From contig NZ_JALKBD010000021.1 in assembly GCF_023015905.1 (NCBI RefSeq), positions 1 through 64,000 of the forward strand: a DNA stretch of 64,000 bases. Direction: 5' to 3'. Below, piece by piece: positions 1-9,270 of the stretch. The position numbers and the translations under genes were made by a program. Under the pieces are notes generated by a model, which worked only from the letters and a program-made list of their open reading frames with translations, was not told where the DNA came from and searched no databases. The stretch's first letter is position 1. The number at the start of each line of letters is the position of its first letter. This DNA is from Arenibacter sp. F20364 (lineage in GTDB: Bacteria; Bacteroidota; Bacteroidia; Flavobacteriales; Flavobacteriaceae).

Positions 1-2
1 TA

Positions 3-443
3 GCAATCCCCATAGTAAGGGAAAACAGGACCCGGTTCAGTCAACACGGTCTTCATGTTTGGCCGTACCGACCACACGAAGTCTTAGTTATTGGGATAGG
101 GTATTATCATATTGACCTGCATCCCAGTAGTGGAGGGGATAATTATATCGACTTTGCTTCCCTTCCCTTTCAAATTCCCTTGGGAGCCCTAATACCGCAA
201 AGGATGGAAAATATATTTCCGGTGAACAAAAATATTGGCACCACCCACCTTACCAACGGCTGCTACCGTCTGCACCCTGTGGAATGGAGCATAGGGGAGG
301 CCATAGGGATGTTTGTACCCTTTTTAATGGAAACGGGCAGGAGTCCACAAGAGGTTTACAAAGATGCCGCTGCGGTGCGGAAATTCCAAAGCCTCATTCG
401 CAATCAAGGGGTGGATACCCATTGGCCTTATGGGAAAATGTAG
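3..443 (+). CDS. FAD-dependent oxidoreductase, C-terminal part (5' end outside window)
   Basis: The frame is open from the left edge of the window to the TAG at 441-443, giving 146 residues with no start codon needed. The fragment contains GYYHIDLHPSSGGDNYID, then IPLGALIPQ, and NGCYRLHPVEWSIGEAIG, the C-terminal signature of the FAD_oxidored family of secreted or periplasmic flavoproteins common in Bacteroidota glycan loci. The N-terminal Rossmann GxGxxG motif must lie outside the window. The substrate cannot be told from this part. A diverged copy of the last 29 codons is found again at 2582-2671, beyond the next gene. Confidence 0.75.
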   Translation, partial: AIPIVRENRTRFSQHGLHVWPYRPHEVLVIGIGYYHIDLHPSSGGDNYIDFASLPFQIPLGALIPQRMENIFPVNKNIGTTHLTNGCYRLHPVEWSIGEAIGMFVPFLMETGRSPQEVYKDAAAVRKFQSLIRNQGVDTHWPYGKM

Positions 444-530
444 AGGGGATTAATTGAGTTTTGTCTATCTACAATAGTCGTTTATGGTAATGAAGTATTT
501 ATGGGATTACTATCTAACCACAAGCAAGCC

Positions 531-2441
531 TTAATGACTAAACACTGCGGGCGACTTTTCCACATTAGGGCCAGAGAAGTCCAATTGCAAATGCTCCCCT
601 AAAAAGTCTTCAAAATAATCGATTTGAACGGGATGCATGCCCTTTTTGAGCGCTTTCATACCTGTTTTTGTTGCCGTATCGTGCGAGCCATCATTATCTA
701 TTAAAAGTTCACCATCCAAATAAAGTTTGGACCCATCGTCGGACTTTAAATAAAAGGTGTAGATTCCCGTTTCCGGTACGCTGATAAAGCCTTTATATTG
801 AATAGCAAAGTGGTCCAATCTTTCTCCGATTTCTTCTGGGTCCAATACGGTGACAGAGCCGCTTTTTAATGGTTTCAAGCTGCTAAAATCAGGTATAGAA
901 TCAAAATTGCCTTCGTAATAGGTATACTGGAGTCCCTTTTTGGTATTCCTTGGTTTTCTTGTTGCGGCTGTCGGCTTTACCTTTTTATAAGTTTTTTGGA
1001 AGCCCGCACTTTCAAAACCTTCGGCATCCGTAAGTTTTACATTAATAATGGTGGTTTTATCCAAGGTTATATTTCCCGGAAATACGGGAGTATTAGCATT
1101 GATCTCTGTACCATCCAAAGTAAATTTTGCGGAAACTTTATTATAGGGATGTGTTAAAGCCACTTGTAGCTCCTGTATAAAAATGTCTTGTTCTGTCATG
1201 GATATACCGGCTTGGGAGGGCATAAGTTCAATTATTTCGGTACCGCTCAAACTGAATTCCGGTTCCATAAATTCATTGTCGTAACCCATTTCCCATTCAA
1301 GTTCCATAGGATCCCAAATGGATGCTTTGGAAACGTCCAAGGGGGTAGTTTTTATCACTATTTCAGAGGAAGTCATGGGCGGCAGACTAAGCTGAAAACG
1401 CGAGGAGTCTGCCTTTACCTGGTGATGATGGTATAATTGTCCCTTAAAATGAATGGGTTTGGAGGAGGTGTTGTTCAGCAATAGAATGACTTTTCTTTCC
1501 CTTTCTTTGGCCATGACCAAGGTTTTAAAATCCGTTGCCTTGATAAGAGAAACGGCTTGCTCTTTTGTTTGGTTATTACTGATGTTATGATCATGAATTC
1601 CGGAAAGGGCAAGGTTGACGAGTTTGGGACCGTTGTCGGTCATGGTAACCCAACCGATTTGGTCGAACTCTCCAAATTTGGGGCCCCTAAGCCTACTTCC
1701 ACCGCCGGTGGTAGCCAGGACATAATGATTTTGATCGTTTCTTACGTCGAATAAATATCGGTGGGTATGACCGGCGAATACCGTATATTTCCGATTGCTC
1801 AAGGCTGCCTCCACTTCATCGAACCCACTGGCGTCCCCGTAGGCCCACATAGGGTGGTGCGTAAAAACCATGGTCCACCTCACATCGGTGTTCTGGGCGA
1901 TGGCTTCCTTTAAAAATGCAATTTGGTCCTTGCTCATCATAACCCCGTCACCATCGTTACTATTTAGGATAAGGAAAAGCACATCTTTGTAGATAAAGTG
2001 ATAGTAATCCTTGACATAGCGTTCCTTCCACTGTTTTGCCATTACCTCGTTGGAATAATCATGGTTCCCTGCCACATAGAAAAATCGGGTGGAGAGCGGA
2101 TTTAGGATACTGTCAAATTCCTTCCATTGCGCATCTAGCAAGGTATTGTCCTTGGAATATCCTTCAATTAAGTCGCCCACACTCATCACAAATTCCGGAT
2201 ACAACAGGTTTATTTTTTCAACTCCCTTTCCAAATACTCCTTCACGATGCCCCCCTGTTCTATCACTTACAATGGCAAATTGAAAATTATTGGGATTATT
2301 GTAAAATGGCTTGTTCGTCCATGGCTTCAATTCTTCCGTTATGGTATGGGAGAAGCTTGGGTTTTCGTTTTGCGCGTAGAGCGCACTACCCAAATTGACT
2401 ACAATATAAAAGGCTAAGAGGTGTTTTAAGAAGGTTTTCAT
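531..2441 (-). CDS. Secreted calcineurin-like metallophosphoesterase with PA14 domain
   Basis: A 636-residue protein with an N-terminal signal peptide (about residues 1-23, ending in ALYAQ). The metallophosphoesterase domain (about 50-280) shows the ordered metal-binding motifs: an SDRTGG segment in place of DxH, GDLIEG, GNHDYSNE, FTHHPMWA and AGHTHRYLF. A middle region (about 390-490) resembles the beta-sandwich CHB_HEX_C-like domain with TLDGTEIN. The C-terminus (about 505-625) is a PA14 domain with YYEG and DDGSKLYLDGELLIDN, usually carbohydrate binding. It is probably an exported phosphohydrolase or nuclease acting on a polymer; the substrate is unknown. It stands alone, opposite in strand to the flavoprotein fragment. 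Confidence 0.85.
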   Translation of the reverse strand: MKTFLKHLLAFYIVVNLGSALYAQNENPSFSHTITEELKPWTNKPFYNNPNNFQFAIVSDRTGGHREGVFGKGVEKINLLYPEFVMSVGDLIEGYSKDNTLLDAQWKEFDSILNPLSTRFFYVAGNHDYSNEVMAKQWKERYVKDYYHFIYKDVLFLILNSNDGDGVMMSKDQIAFLKEAIAQNTDVRWTMVFTHHPMWAYGDASGFDEVEAALSNRKYTVFAGHTHRYLFDVRNDQNHYVLATTGGGSRLRGPKFGEFDQIGWVTMTDNGPKLVNLALSGIHDHNISNNQTKEQAVSLIKATDFKTLVMAKERERKVILLLNNTSSKPIHFKGQLYHHHQVKADSSRFQLSLPPMTSSEIVIKTTPLDVSKASIWDPMELEWEMGYDNEFMEPEFSLSGTEIIELMPSQAGISMTEQDIFIQELQVALTHPYNKVSAKFTLDGTEINANTPVFPGNITLDKTTIINVKLTDAEGFESAGFQKTYKKVKPTAATRKPRNTKKGLQYTYYEGNFDSIPDFSSLKPLKSGSVTVLDPEEIGERLDHFAIQYKGFISVPETGIYTFYLKSDDGSKLYLDGELLIDNDGSHDTATKTGMKALKKGMHPVQIDYFEDFLGEHLQLDFSGPNVEKSPAVFSH

Positions 2442-2578
2442 AGAGACGCAGTTTATAGTAGCTAAAATATTTTTTAGGAAGCAAAAGCATTTTAGGCCTA
2501 AGTTATATTTTTTTTACATAGGGTTAAAAAATTGTAAAAATATTTAAGGACTCTGTTAGTAGGCTCTACTAACTATAA

Positions 2579-2671
2579 TGGGTTTATCAAGATGCCGCAG
2601 CCGTGAGGAAATTTCAAAGCCTCATTCGAAATCAAGGGGTGGATACCTATTGGCCTTATAAGAAAATGTAG
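2579..2671 (+). pseudogene. Decayed duplicate of the 3' end of the FAD oxidoreductase gene
   Basis: The frame from 2582 reads VYQDAAAVRKFQSLIRNQ then GVDTYWPYKKM and stop. This matches the last 29 residues of the flavoprotein at 3-443 except for four substitutions (Q for K, Y for H, K for G and none elsewhere in the core), with several synonymous base changes. No upstream coding sequence is joined to it. It is therefore a remnant of a paralogous gene or an old duplication, not a live gene. The rest of the 375-bp gap 2442-2816 holds only AT-rich sequence in which I see no gene. Confidence 0.75.
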
Positions 2672-2816
2672 AGGGGGTTGGGGTGTGTTTTTGCTATCCG
2701 CTATATCTATTTCGTTTGGAGTCTTCGACTCGTTAGAGGCGCTTTTTTACATTGTTCGTCATAGGCATTGTAAGTTTCCCTTAGATAGAACTGCTTAATT
2801 TTTTAAATTGTCGGGT

Positions 2817-5800
2817 TTATTGGGAGGAGGTCACCTCCGGTATTAGAACTTTAACAAACTCCCCTACAATTCTCATTTCTGCAGCATTTTCTTCATTTAT
2901 AATGATGCTTTTATGAGTATTATCATAAGAATTTGGCCTTAAAACAATGGATTGATGTTGCCAATTATCTTCGTTAATTACCTTTTCACTTGAATAGGTC
3001 TTTATGGTAAAAGCAGAATTAAAATCTTGGTCTTGGATGTCCAAGTTTTCTACTAAAACAATTTTTCCATTTCTACTGCCACCTATATATCTTTTAAATA
3101 AGCAAATTGAACCATTGGGGATTACTTTGTTCATGGATTCACCAAAAATCCTACAGGCAAAATAATCATTTGGATTGCTATTTTCAGGACCTTCTATTAA
3201 AGTGAAATCTTTTTCTGATTGCATTTCACTGAACGACCCGGCTGCAGCGTAAAAATCATAAAGCGGTATAGGATTTTTTAACTCCTGTTCAAATTTAAAA
3301 GTTCCTTGTGCTGGAACGGACTTATCTTTCTTTTCCAAATAGGTTTCCATGACTTTTACCTTCTCATGTAAATAGTTATACATCGTAGCTATAACGGGAT
3401 TGGCCAATAGGAATCGAATTTTTACGACCGAAATTTGCTTGCCATTATCATTGCTCATTGTGGTTTGTTGAACCTGATTCAAATCTGGACTTATGTTTCC
3501 CATATAGTAGAAGTCCATTCCTTCATCATTGTTTTTTTTGATAAATAAAGGAAGACGGATTGCCCCATTATGGCCTAAAATGGATTGAACATCCTTGCTA
3601 TCAATTTTTCTGTTGGACTTTGACATCCAATCAAATTCCTTATTATTTACAAATTCATCCTCATATTTTGTCGATTCTGAAATGTGCTCCTCTTTATGAT
3701 AATTCACAAATATTGGACAATGAGCATTATCGGGACTTACTAAATAACCACCCACATTTTGAGCAACAGGGTTTTCCAATACATTTAATATTCTAAATAC
3801 ATCTTTACGAGAGTATTTCCTGTAAAGTACAAAGCCATTCTGCCAACTATCAGTGTCAAATAATTTGTTGAATTCATAGATTGAATAATTAGTAGAATCG
3901 AGCAGAAATTTTTTAAAATGTTCCTGGTTTAAATAGGAAAGAAACGTGCTTGAAAACACAAAATTTCCATTATCAATTCTAAGAATATCCAAATCATAAA
4001 TCTCTTTTGCCGAAAGTAACTTACCTCCTTTTTTTTCTCTAATAAATTCAAAATTTAAATTAGAAACGCAGGATTTAATGGTTTCGTCAGAAATAGAATA
4101 GGAATACTTATATAAAATGTGTTCTTTTAAATCGTCAAGGGATAGTTTACCAGACTCTATTAATAATTTTAGAATCAAACTTTCCTCAACTCTTTTGGAA
4201 TTATTTATTTCTTTAGAGAATAACTCCAAAAGTTTGACCTGTTGTTTTGATAATTCACAGGAGTGTTCTTTCTCAATTTTGAGAATGAAATTGTAATAGG
4301 AATTGGAATAATCCACGTATAAATATGGGTCACGAGAACCATGTTCAATAAAATCCATCATCATTGGAATTCTACCCAACTTGAATTTTAATAGGCTGTA
4401 GTCTTTCTTTAAATCTTTTAATAACTGCATGTTGGCAGAATCAATGGACCGAAATATTCTTTCTTTGGTGATTTCATCGAAATTAATGGTCGAAGCCCCT
4501 GGGATCATCCTGCTGCCTTCTGTAATTAATTTCCTCAAGGAGTCTTTGTTATAGGAAGTATCACCATACAGTGCAACGGGTATTAAATAGTTGTTTTCAT
4601 AATTTCCAATAAAATCAATTACCGTTAAATAACCCTTTCCTTCAACCTTTCTCAGCCCTCTTCCTAATTGCTGAATAAATATAATGGCTGATGCTGTAGG
4701 TCTTAGCATAATAATCTGGTTGATTTTTGGAATATCAATCCCTTCATTGAAAATATCAACAGTAAATATGTAATCTAGTTTTTCACTTAAATTATCCGAT
4801 TCTAACTTTTCAATGGCATTTGCTCTCTGTTTTTCAGAGCTATCCCCGGTCAAAGCAACTGTTTTAAATCCTTTTAAATTGAATAAAGTGGATAATTCAA
4901 TTGCCTCATTTTTTCTAGAACAAAAAATCAGACCTCTGGTTATTCCATTGTCGCTTCCGTAGAAACTTGCCTGCTCAATGATTCTATTGACTCTTTCACT
5001 AGAAATTAAGAGGTTAAAATCTGTCTTATTGTCTACCTCATTGTCATCAATTAATAAATCAGTTACGCCGTAATAATGAAAGGAACTGAGCATTTCCTCT
5101 TCCATTGCTCTGTTCAATCTTATTTCATAGGCAATGTTATGGTCAAATAATTGAAAGATATCATTCCCATCTGTCCTCTCGGGAGTGGCCGTCATTCCTA
5201 ATAGGAATTTAGGTTCAAAGTAATCTATTAATCGTAAATATGAATCCGCACCTGACCTATGGGTTTCGTCAATAATTATATAATCAAAATGGTCTTTCGA
5301 GAAGTTATCTAAATGTCTGTACTTTGAAATAGTTTGAATGGTTGAAAACACAAAATCACAATCCAATTCTCTTTTTTCACCTGAAAACAGCCCCATGGTT
5401 TTATCCTTGCCAAAAACACTTCTAAACGTATTTAATGAATTTTCTGCAATGGTTAACCTATGAACCACAAACAATAATTTTTGAGGTTTGAAAGCTTTGG
5501 CGTCAAACGCTGATAAATAAGTCTTACCTGTTCCAGTGGCAGAAATTATCAACGCTTTATTTTTATTGTCCGCGCGTAAATTTTTCAGGTTTTTCAATGC
5601 TTCTCGTTGCATTGAATTTGGAGTTATTTCGGCTTGGGGTTCAGCTAAGTTTTCGAGATTGTTATTCCTAGATAAAAGAAATTGTTTCTGATATATTTCT
5701 TCATACTTCAAAATGAACTCTGCGGTTATGGGTGTTCCTTTTTTAAAGTCAGCTTGAAATTCTTGCAGTACTTTTTCGACAATGCCACTTTCATCTAATG

Positions 5801-6275
5801 CCGATACTTTAATATTCCATTCTTTGTTGGTGGATAAGGCCTGAGCAGTTAAATTGCTGCTGCCAACAATTAAATTATAATGCTTCTTGTTTTTAAAAAT
5901 GTACCCTTTTGCATGCGCATTTCCTGTGGTGGCAATTTTAAGTTCTATATTTTTGAATTGACCTAATCTTTTAAGGGCTTCCGGTTGGGTGAAGTTTAAA
6001 TATTGAGAGACCAATATTTTGCCCTTTATGTCCCTTTTTTCGAGTTCTTTAAGCTTGTTGATTATTGTGGCAACGCCACTTGTGGTCACAAATGCTACGG
6101 AGATATAAAACTGGGTACAATTTTCGAGCTCATGGATAATGGATGAAAGAACCTTTTTAGGTGGATTTTTTTGATTGACAAGCAATTCTGGTTGGTAATC
6201 AACATTGGATAAAAAGGTTTTGTCCACATACCCGGTTTGCAAACTGTCATTAAAAATTAGGGTAAGCTTATCCAT
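2817..6275 (-). CDS. PLD nuclease / SF2 helicase / DUF3427 / LexA-like S24 peptidase fusion
   Basis: An 1152-residue multidomain protein. Residues about 40-160 form a phospholipase-D-like nuclease domain with HAK (H121, K123) and GSSNLT. Residues about 220-590 form a superfamily II helicase: Walker A SATGTGKT (about 245-252), DETH (about 336-339), GMTATPERTDG, and motif VI QQLGRGLR. A DUF3427-type region follows and ends near LLANPVIATMYNYL. The last 150 residues are an S24 (LexA/UmuD) domain: PLYDFYAAAGSFSE, then GESMNKVIPNG with nucleophile S1047 and probable general base K1092 in FTIKTY. The AAAG Ala-Gly pair (1012-1013) lies 35 residues before the serine, as in LexA. The start ATGGATAA overlaps the stop of the Nudix gene, so translation is coupled. 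Role is inferred as genome defence or DNA damage response; no defined system name can be given. Confidence 0.85.
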   Translation of the reverse strand: MDKLTLIFNDSLQTGYVDKTFLSNVDYQPELLVNQKNPPKKVLSSIIHELENCTQFYISVAFVTTSGVATIINKLKELEKRDIKGKILVSQYLNFTQPEALKRLGQFKNIELKIATTGNAHAKGYIFKNKKHYNLIVGSSNLTAQALSTNKEWNIKVSALDESGIVEKVLQEFQADFKKGTPITAEFILKYEEIYQKQFLLSRNNNLENLAEPQAEITPNSMQREALKNLKNLRADNKNKALIISATGTGKTYLSAFDAKAFKPQKLLFVVHRLTIAENSLNTFRSVFGKDKTMGLFSGEKRELDCDFVFSTIQTISKYRHLDNFSKDHFDYIIIDETHRSGADSYLRLIDYFEPKFLLGMTATPERTDGNDIFQLFDHNIAYEIRLNRAMEEEMLSSFHYYGVTDLLIDDNEVDNKTDFNLLISSERVNRIIEQASFYGSDNGITRGLIFCSRKNEAIELSTLFNLKGFKTVALTGDSSEKQRANAIEKLESDNLSEKLDYIFTVDIFNEGIDIPKINQIIMLRPTASAIIFIQQLGRGLRKVEGKGYLTVIDFIGNYENNYLIPVALYGDTSYNKDSLRKLITEGSRMIPGASTINFDEITKERIFRSIDSANMQLLKDLKKDYSLLKFKLGRIPMMMDFIEHGSRDPYLYVDYSNSYYNFILKIEKEHSCELSKQQVKLLELFSKEINNSKRVEESLILKLLIESGKLSLDDLKEHILYKYSYSISDETIKSCVSNLNFEFIREKKGGKLLSAKEIYDLDILRIDNGNFVFSSTFLSYLNQEHFKKFLLDSTNYSIYEFNKLFDTDSWQNGFVLYRKYSRKDVFRILNVLENPVAQNVGGYLVSPDNAHCPIFVNYHKEEHISESTKYEDEFVNNKEFDWMSKSNRKIDSKDVQSILGHNGAIRLPLFIKKNNDEGMDFYYMGNISPDLNQVQQTTMSNDNGKQISVVKIRFLLANPVIATMYNYLHEKVKVMETYLEKKDKSVPAQGTFKFEQELKNPIPLYDFYAAAGSFSEMQSEKDFTLIEGPENSNPNDYFACRIFGESMNKVIPNGSICLFKRYIGGSRNGKIVLVENLDIQDQDFNSAFTIKTYSSEKVINEDNWQHQSIVLRPNSYDNTHKSIIINEENAAEMRIVGEFVKVLIPEVTSSQ

Positions 6276-6663
6276 TCATTACTAATTTCTCAACAATTGG
6301 AATATCTGCTGCTGCCCAATCTAATCCTTCTAATTCTGAAGAGGCCAGCCATTGGTATGCTATATGCTCTGTTAATTGCACTGTAGGATCTTCACAAGAA
6401 CAAATAAAACTGTACATGGTTAGGGCAAAATCAGGATATTGATGTTTAACTGTAAGGTATTGCTTTTCTGTCTTGATGGTCATTTTTAATTCTTCTTGAA
6501 CCTCTCTAATGATAGTATCTTCGAGTGTTTCCCCATTTTCTATTTTACCGCCTGGAAACTCATATTTCTTTGAAATATAATTATACTTATTGGCACCTCG
6601 TTGTACACACAGGATTTTATTATCGTGTTTTATAACTGCAGCTACTACACTAATTTCCTTCAT
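6268..6663 (-). CDS. Nudix (MutT-like) nucleotide pyrophosphohydrolase
   Basis: A 131-residue protein of the size of MutT/8-oxo-dGTP diphosphatase-type enzymes. The Nudix box is present from about residue 39: GKIENGE, seven residues, then REVQEELKM; it fits GX5EX7REUXEEXGU except that the late glycine is K. The N-terminus VVAAVIKHDNKILCVQR is the usual first strand pair of the fold. The 3' end overlaps the helicase gene by 8 bp (ATGGATAA), so the two form one translationally coupled unit. It probably hydrolyses a modified or canonical nucleoside triphosphate; in this context it may alter nucleotides during defence or repair, which is inference. Confidence 0.85.
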   Translation of the reverse strand: MKEISVVAAVIKHDNKILCVQRGANKYNYISKKYEFPGGKIENGETLEDTIIREVQEELKMTIKTEKQYLTVKHQYPDFALTMYSFICSCEDPTVQLTEHIAYQWLASSELEGLDWAAADIPIVEKLVMNG

Positions 6664-6886
6664 AAATCATTCGTTAAACATATCGGCCTAAATATATAAA
6701 AAGTAGAGTAGATATTCGTGTTGGTTAATTTCTTAATGCTTTTTGTAGCCTAAGTAATTTTCCAGAATTTAGGTGACGAGCGATTAACATTTTTGTAACG
6801 AGTGGTCAATCATTATTTTGATCATATTAAATGCTACTTGGTTGATAAATATTATTTAAAACTATTTTTGAATGAAATTTGAAAGC

Positions 6887-7255
6887 CTATTCTGTCTTAA
6901 CTTTATTTTTAAACCATTTTATATATTCCTCCTGATTCCGATCATACCATTCACTTGTGATAAGATATCTGGAATTCTTATACTTAATAGGGGCAGCATA
7001 ATACCTGGTATATTCGCCGATAGTTCTATTTTCGTTTATTGAAAGATTTTCATCTACCAATTTCAGAACAGGATAATTTAAGTTAAAGAAGATTTTACTA
7101 TAGTTATCCTGGGCCATTTTCTTTACCTCCATTTCAGATATCAATTCCAATTCTAAAATCTCAGGTAAAGTTGCCCTAACCAACATCCCTATTTTCAGTT
7201 TATTCAATTCTGAAAAAGGGGCGCGAATAATTTCATATAATTCTTCTTTAGCCAT
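6887..7255 (-). CDS. Hypothetical protein (122 aa) upstream of the Nudix-helicase pair
   Basis: I do not recognise the family with confidence. The protein is soluble, without signal peptide or membrane segment, mixed alpha/beta by composition, and ends with a Lys-rich tail. The C-terminal part ITSEWYDRNQEEYIKWFK looks like a structural motif (strand, helix, aromatic residues). It is on the same strand as the Nudix and helicase genes, 223 bp upstream of them, in equally AT-rich DNA, so it could belong to the same accessory segment. A separate promoter for the pair is likely, given the gap. Function not assigned. Confidence 0.5.
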   Translation of the reverse strand: MAKEELYEIIRAPFSELNKLKIGMLVRATLPEILELELISEMEVKKMAQDNYSKIFFNLNYPVLKLVDENLSINENRTIGEYTRYYAAPIKYKNSRYLITSEWYDRNQEEYIKWFKNKVKTE

Positions 7256-7418
7256 TGTCTTTTATTTGTTTTTAGAATGATAGCTTCCAATTTAACAAAT
7301 ATTAGGTTCCGTATTTTCTTAATCGGTAAATGAGGATAATACCCATTGTACTGCATTCTTTGAATGAGTTATAAATTTGTCTTCGCCGTGGTTGAGATTT
7401 ATAACTTATCTATTCCTA

Positions 7419-7440
7419 ATCCCGCCTTTTTCGGCGGGAT
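7419..7440. other. Perfect 8-bp hairpin without T-run
   Basis: ATCCCGCC, six-base loop TTTTTC, GGCGGGAT. No T-tract follows on either strand, so a simple intrinsic terminator is not shown. It lies between two minus-strand genes and could end the upstream transcript or be a repeat palindrome. Confidence 0.45.
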
Positions 7441-7485
7441 CTAGGTTCAATACTTCGGCCCTTGAGTCGATTCCTATTATTGGGA

Positions 7486-7785
7486 TCAGGGCTTGCCCTG
7501 AGGTTTAATACCTTTTATTCTAATATTCCCATCAACAACTTCAATGGGGCCTACAAGGCCCAAAATATGTTGTAATAGATATACAGGGCTTTCTTTTAAG
7601 CGTTCTTTAAACTCCTGTCTTAAGGCTATTAAATACAGAGCTTGTTGGTGTACCCCTACAATACCGCATTTAACTTGTCTATTGTAAGACTCCACCAAGA
7701 CTTCCAGTGTGTTGGCCTCAAATCCTTTTTTGTATTCTGCAATGGTGGTTTGGTCTTTTTCCCTGGCTGTATGTATGTGTTCCAT
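7486..7785 (-). CDS. Hypothetical protein (99 aa)
   Basis: A small soluble protein of unknown function with a plausible start: MEHIHTAREKDQ. The middle (LVESYNRQVKCGIVGVHQQAL) is predicted helical, and the C-terminus carries a short strand region VVDGNIRIKG. There is no signal peptide and no known motif. The overlapping plus-strand frames in this area lack protein-like composition. It sits alone, 153 bp from the MBL/rhodanese gene on the same strand. Confidence 0.5.
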   Translation of the reverse strand: MEHIHTAREKDQTTIAEYKKGFEANTLEVLVESYNRQVKCGIVGVHQQALYLIALRQEFKERLKESPVYLLQHILGLVGPIEVVDGNIRIKGIKPQGKP

Positions 7786-7904
7786 GGTTGCAATTTTATA
7801 TCAAATATGCTGCTCAATTTTAGGTGATACCGAGGCCTTAAAAAAAGAATGTTCCTGTATTGGGTTCTATTCAAGCGAATGCGGCGCTACACTTTGTTCC
7901 GTCC

Positions 7905-7921
7905 ACCTACCGATAGGCAGG
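7905..7921. repeat. Short interspersed palindrome (ACCTACCGATAGGCAGG)
   Basis: CCTACCGATAGGCAGG is an imperfect palindrome of a type seen again in this window near 41660 (CCTGCCTGCTGATGGCAAGG), near 45588 (CTATGCCGGTAGGCAGG) and near 10842 (TGCCTGCC...GACAGGCA). Always intergenic, it looks like a REP-like flavobacterial repeat. Confidence 0.4.
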
Positions 7922-7938
7922 CTAGCAATGTATTTAGC

Positions 7939-9270
7939 TCAATCCTGAAACTGCCCCACATCATCACTTAGATCATAGACGGTAACGCCCTCCAATCCGC
8001 TTTCGAGAATGCTACTTCCCGCTGCACTGCGATACCCGCCGGCACAATGTAGCACAATAGGCTTGCTGGCAGGGATGTTTGCAGCGGATTTGCGTAGTTC
8101 ATTTAAGGGGTGGTTCAAGGCGCTTTCAAAAATTTTGCCCTCGGCCAGCTCGCTTTTATTACGTATGTCGACGATGGTGTAACTGTTGGGGTGTTTTTTG
8201 AAATCTTCCAGATCCAACTGCTTGGTCTTTATTAAGTTTTCCCCGGATAGGGTCAGTACCCTTTGCAAATCCTTTTCATAGCCAATTTTGGCTACTCGCT
8301 GCAATATCATATCCAGATCCTCGGGCTTTTCTATGACCAAGCTGAATTTTTCCCCAGGTGCTACTATGGCGCCCAGCCAGGTTTCAAAAGTGTCCTCCTC
8401 CGAAGACGCCTGTATATTGATACTTCCTTTTAGGTGTCCCTTTTTAAATTCGCTTTCCTTTCGCACATCCACAATGAGTCCGTCTGTGGTAGAATTCATC
8501 TTAAAAGGTATGGCAGCAATGGCATTGCGAAGCGTTGTAGCTCCCGTCTTGTTTACATCCACATTGTACCCAAAATAGGAAGGGATAAAAGGTTGGCTGT
8601 CCAATAACTCGTTTACAAATTCTTCTTGCGTCTGATTTTTAAAAGCCCAATTGCCCATGCGCTCATTGCCCAGGGTACTGCTGTTGGCATCGCTCATACT
8701 TTTTCCACAGAGGGATCCGGCACCGTGGGCGGGATAGACTACCGCATCATCGGGCATATTTTTAAATTTATGTTGTATGGTGTAGTACATGGCCTCGGCC
8801 AGCTCTTGGCGTTTGGCCTGCATCTTGCCTGCTTTTTCACGAAGATCGGGACGGCCTACATCGCCTATAAATAGGGTGTCGCCCGTAAATAATACCGTTT
8901 CCTTGCCTTCTTTGGCCATTATGGTAATGCTGTCCGGCGAATGACCAGGGGTATTTATGGCAGTCAAGGTAGCTTTTCCAATGGTAATGCTATCCCCTTC
9001 GTCAAAGGGTTGGTGCGGATAGTCCGCTCCCAATTTTTCACTATTGTAAATGATAGCACCGGTTTCTTTGTGAATTTGCAGATGCGAACTTACAAAGTCG
9101 GCATGGGGATGGGTTTCGATAACAGCTACAATTTTTGCCTTGTTCGCTTTGGCAAAGGCATAATACTGCATGGGGTTGCGCTCCGGGTCAATGATGGCCA
9201 TTTCCCCATCGCTTATTAGGGCATAGGAATAATGGGATAAGGGTTCGTATTCAAACTGTTTAATTTTCAT
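7939..9270 (-). CDS. MBL-fold hydrolase with two rhodanese domains (persulfide dioxygenase-like)
   Basis: A 443-residue cytoplasmic protein. The metallo-beta-lactamase domain (about 1-240) carries HPHADFVSSH, TGDTLFIGDVGRPDL and PAHGAGSLCG, the metal ligands of ETHE1/BigR-type persulfide dioxygenases. Two rhodanese-like domains follow. The first (about 255-345) has VDVRKESEF but no catalytic cysteine where one is expected; the second (about 350-443) keeps it in VLHCAGGYRSA. The expected role is oxidation of glutathione persulfide or related sulfane sulfur to sulfite, with sulfur transfer by the active rhodanese. Single-gene unit. Confidence 0.85.
   Translation of the reverse strand: MKIKQFEYEPLSHYSYALISDGEMAIIDPERNPMQYYAFAKANKAKIVAVIETHPHADFVSSHLQIHKETGAIIYNSEKLGADYPHQPFDEGDSITIGKATLTAINTPGHSPDSITIMAKEGKETVLFTGDTLFIGDVGRPDLREKAGKMQAKRQELAEAMYYTIQHKFKNMPDDAVVYPAHGAGSLCGKSMSDANSSTLGNERMGNWAFKNQTQEEFVNELLDSQPFIPSYFGYNVDVNKTGATTLRNAIAAIPFKMNSTTDGLIVDVRKESEFKKGHLKGSINIQASSEEDTFETWLGAIVAPGEKFSLVIEKPEDLDMILQRVAKIGYEKDLQRVLTLSGENLIKTKQLDLEDFKKHPNSYTIVDIRNKSELAEGKIFESALNHPLNELRKSAANIPASKPIVLHCAGGYRSAAGSSILESGLEGVTVYDLSDDVGQFQD

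Noticed and set aside
7419-7440. Hairpin as an intrinsic terminator
   Set aside because: No T-tract follows the stem on either strand, so it was listed only as a hairpin.
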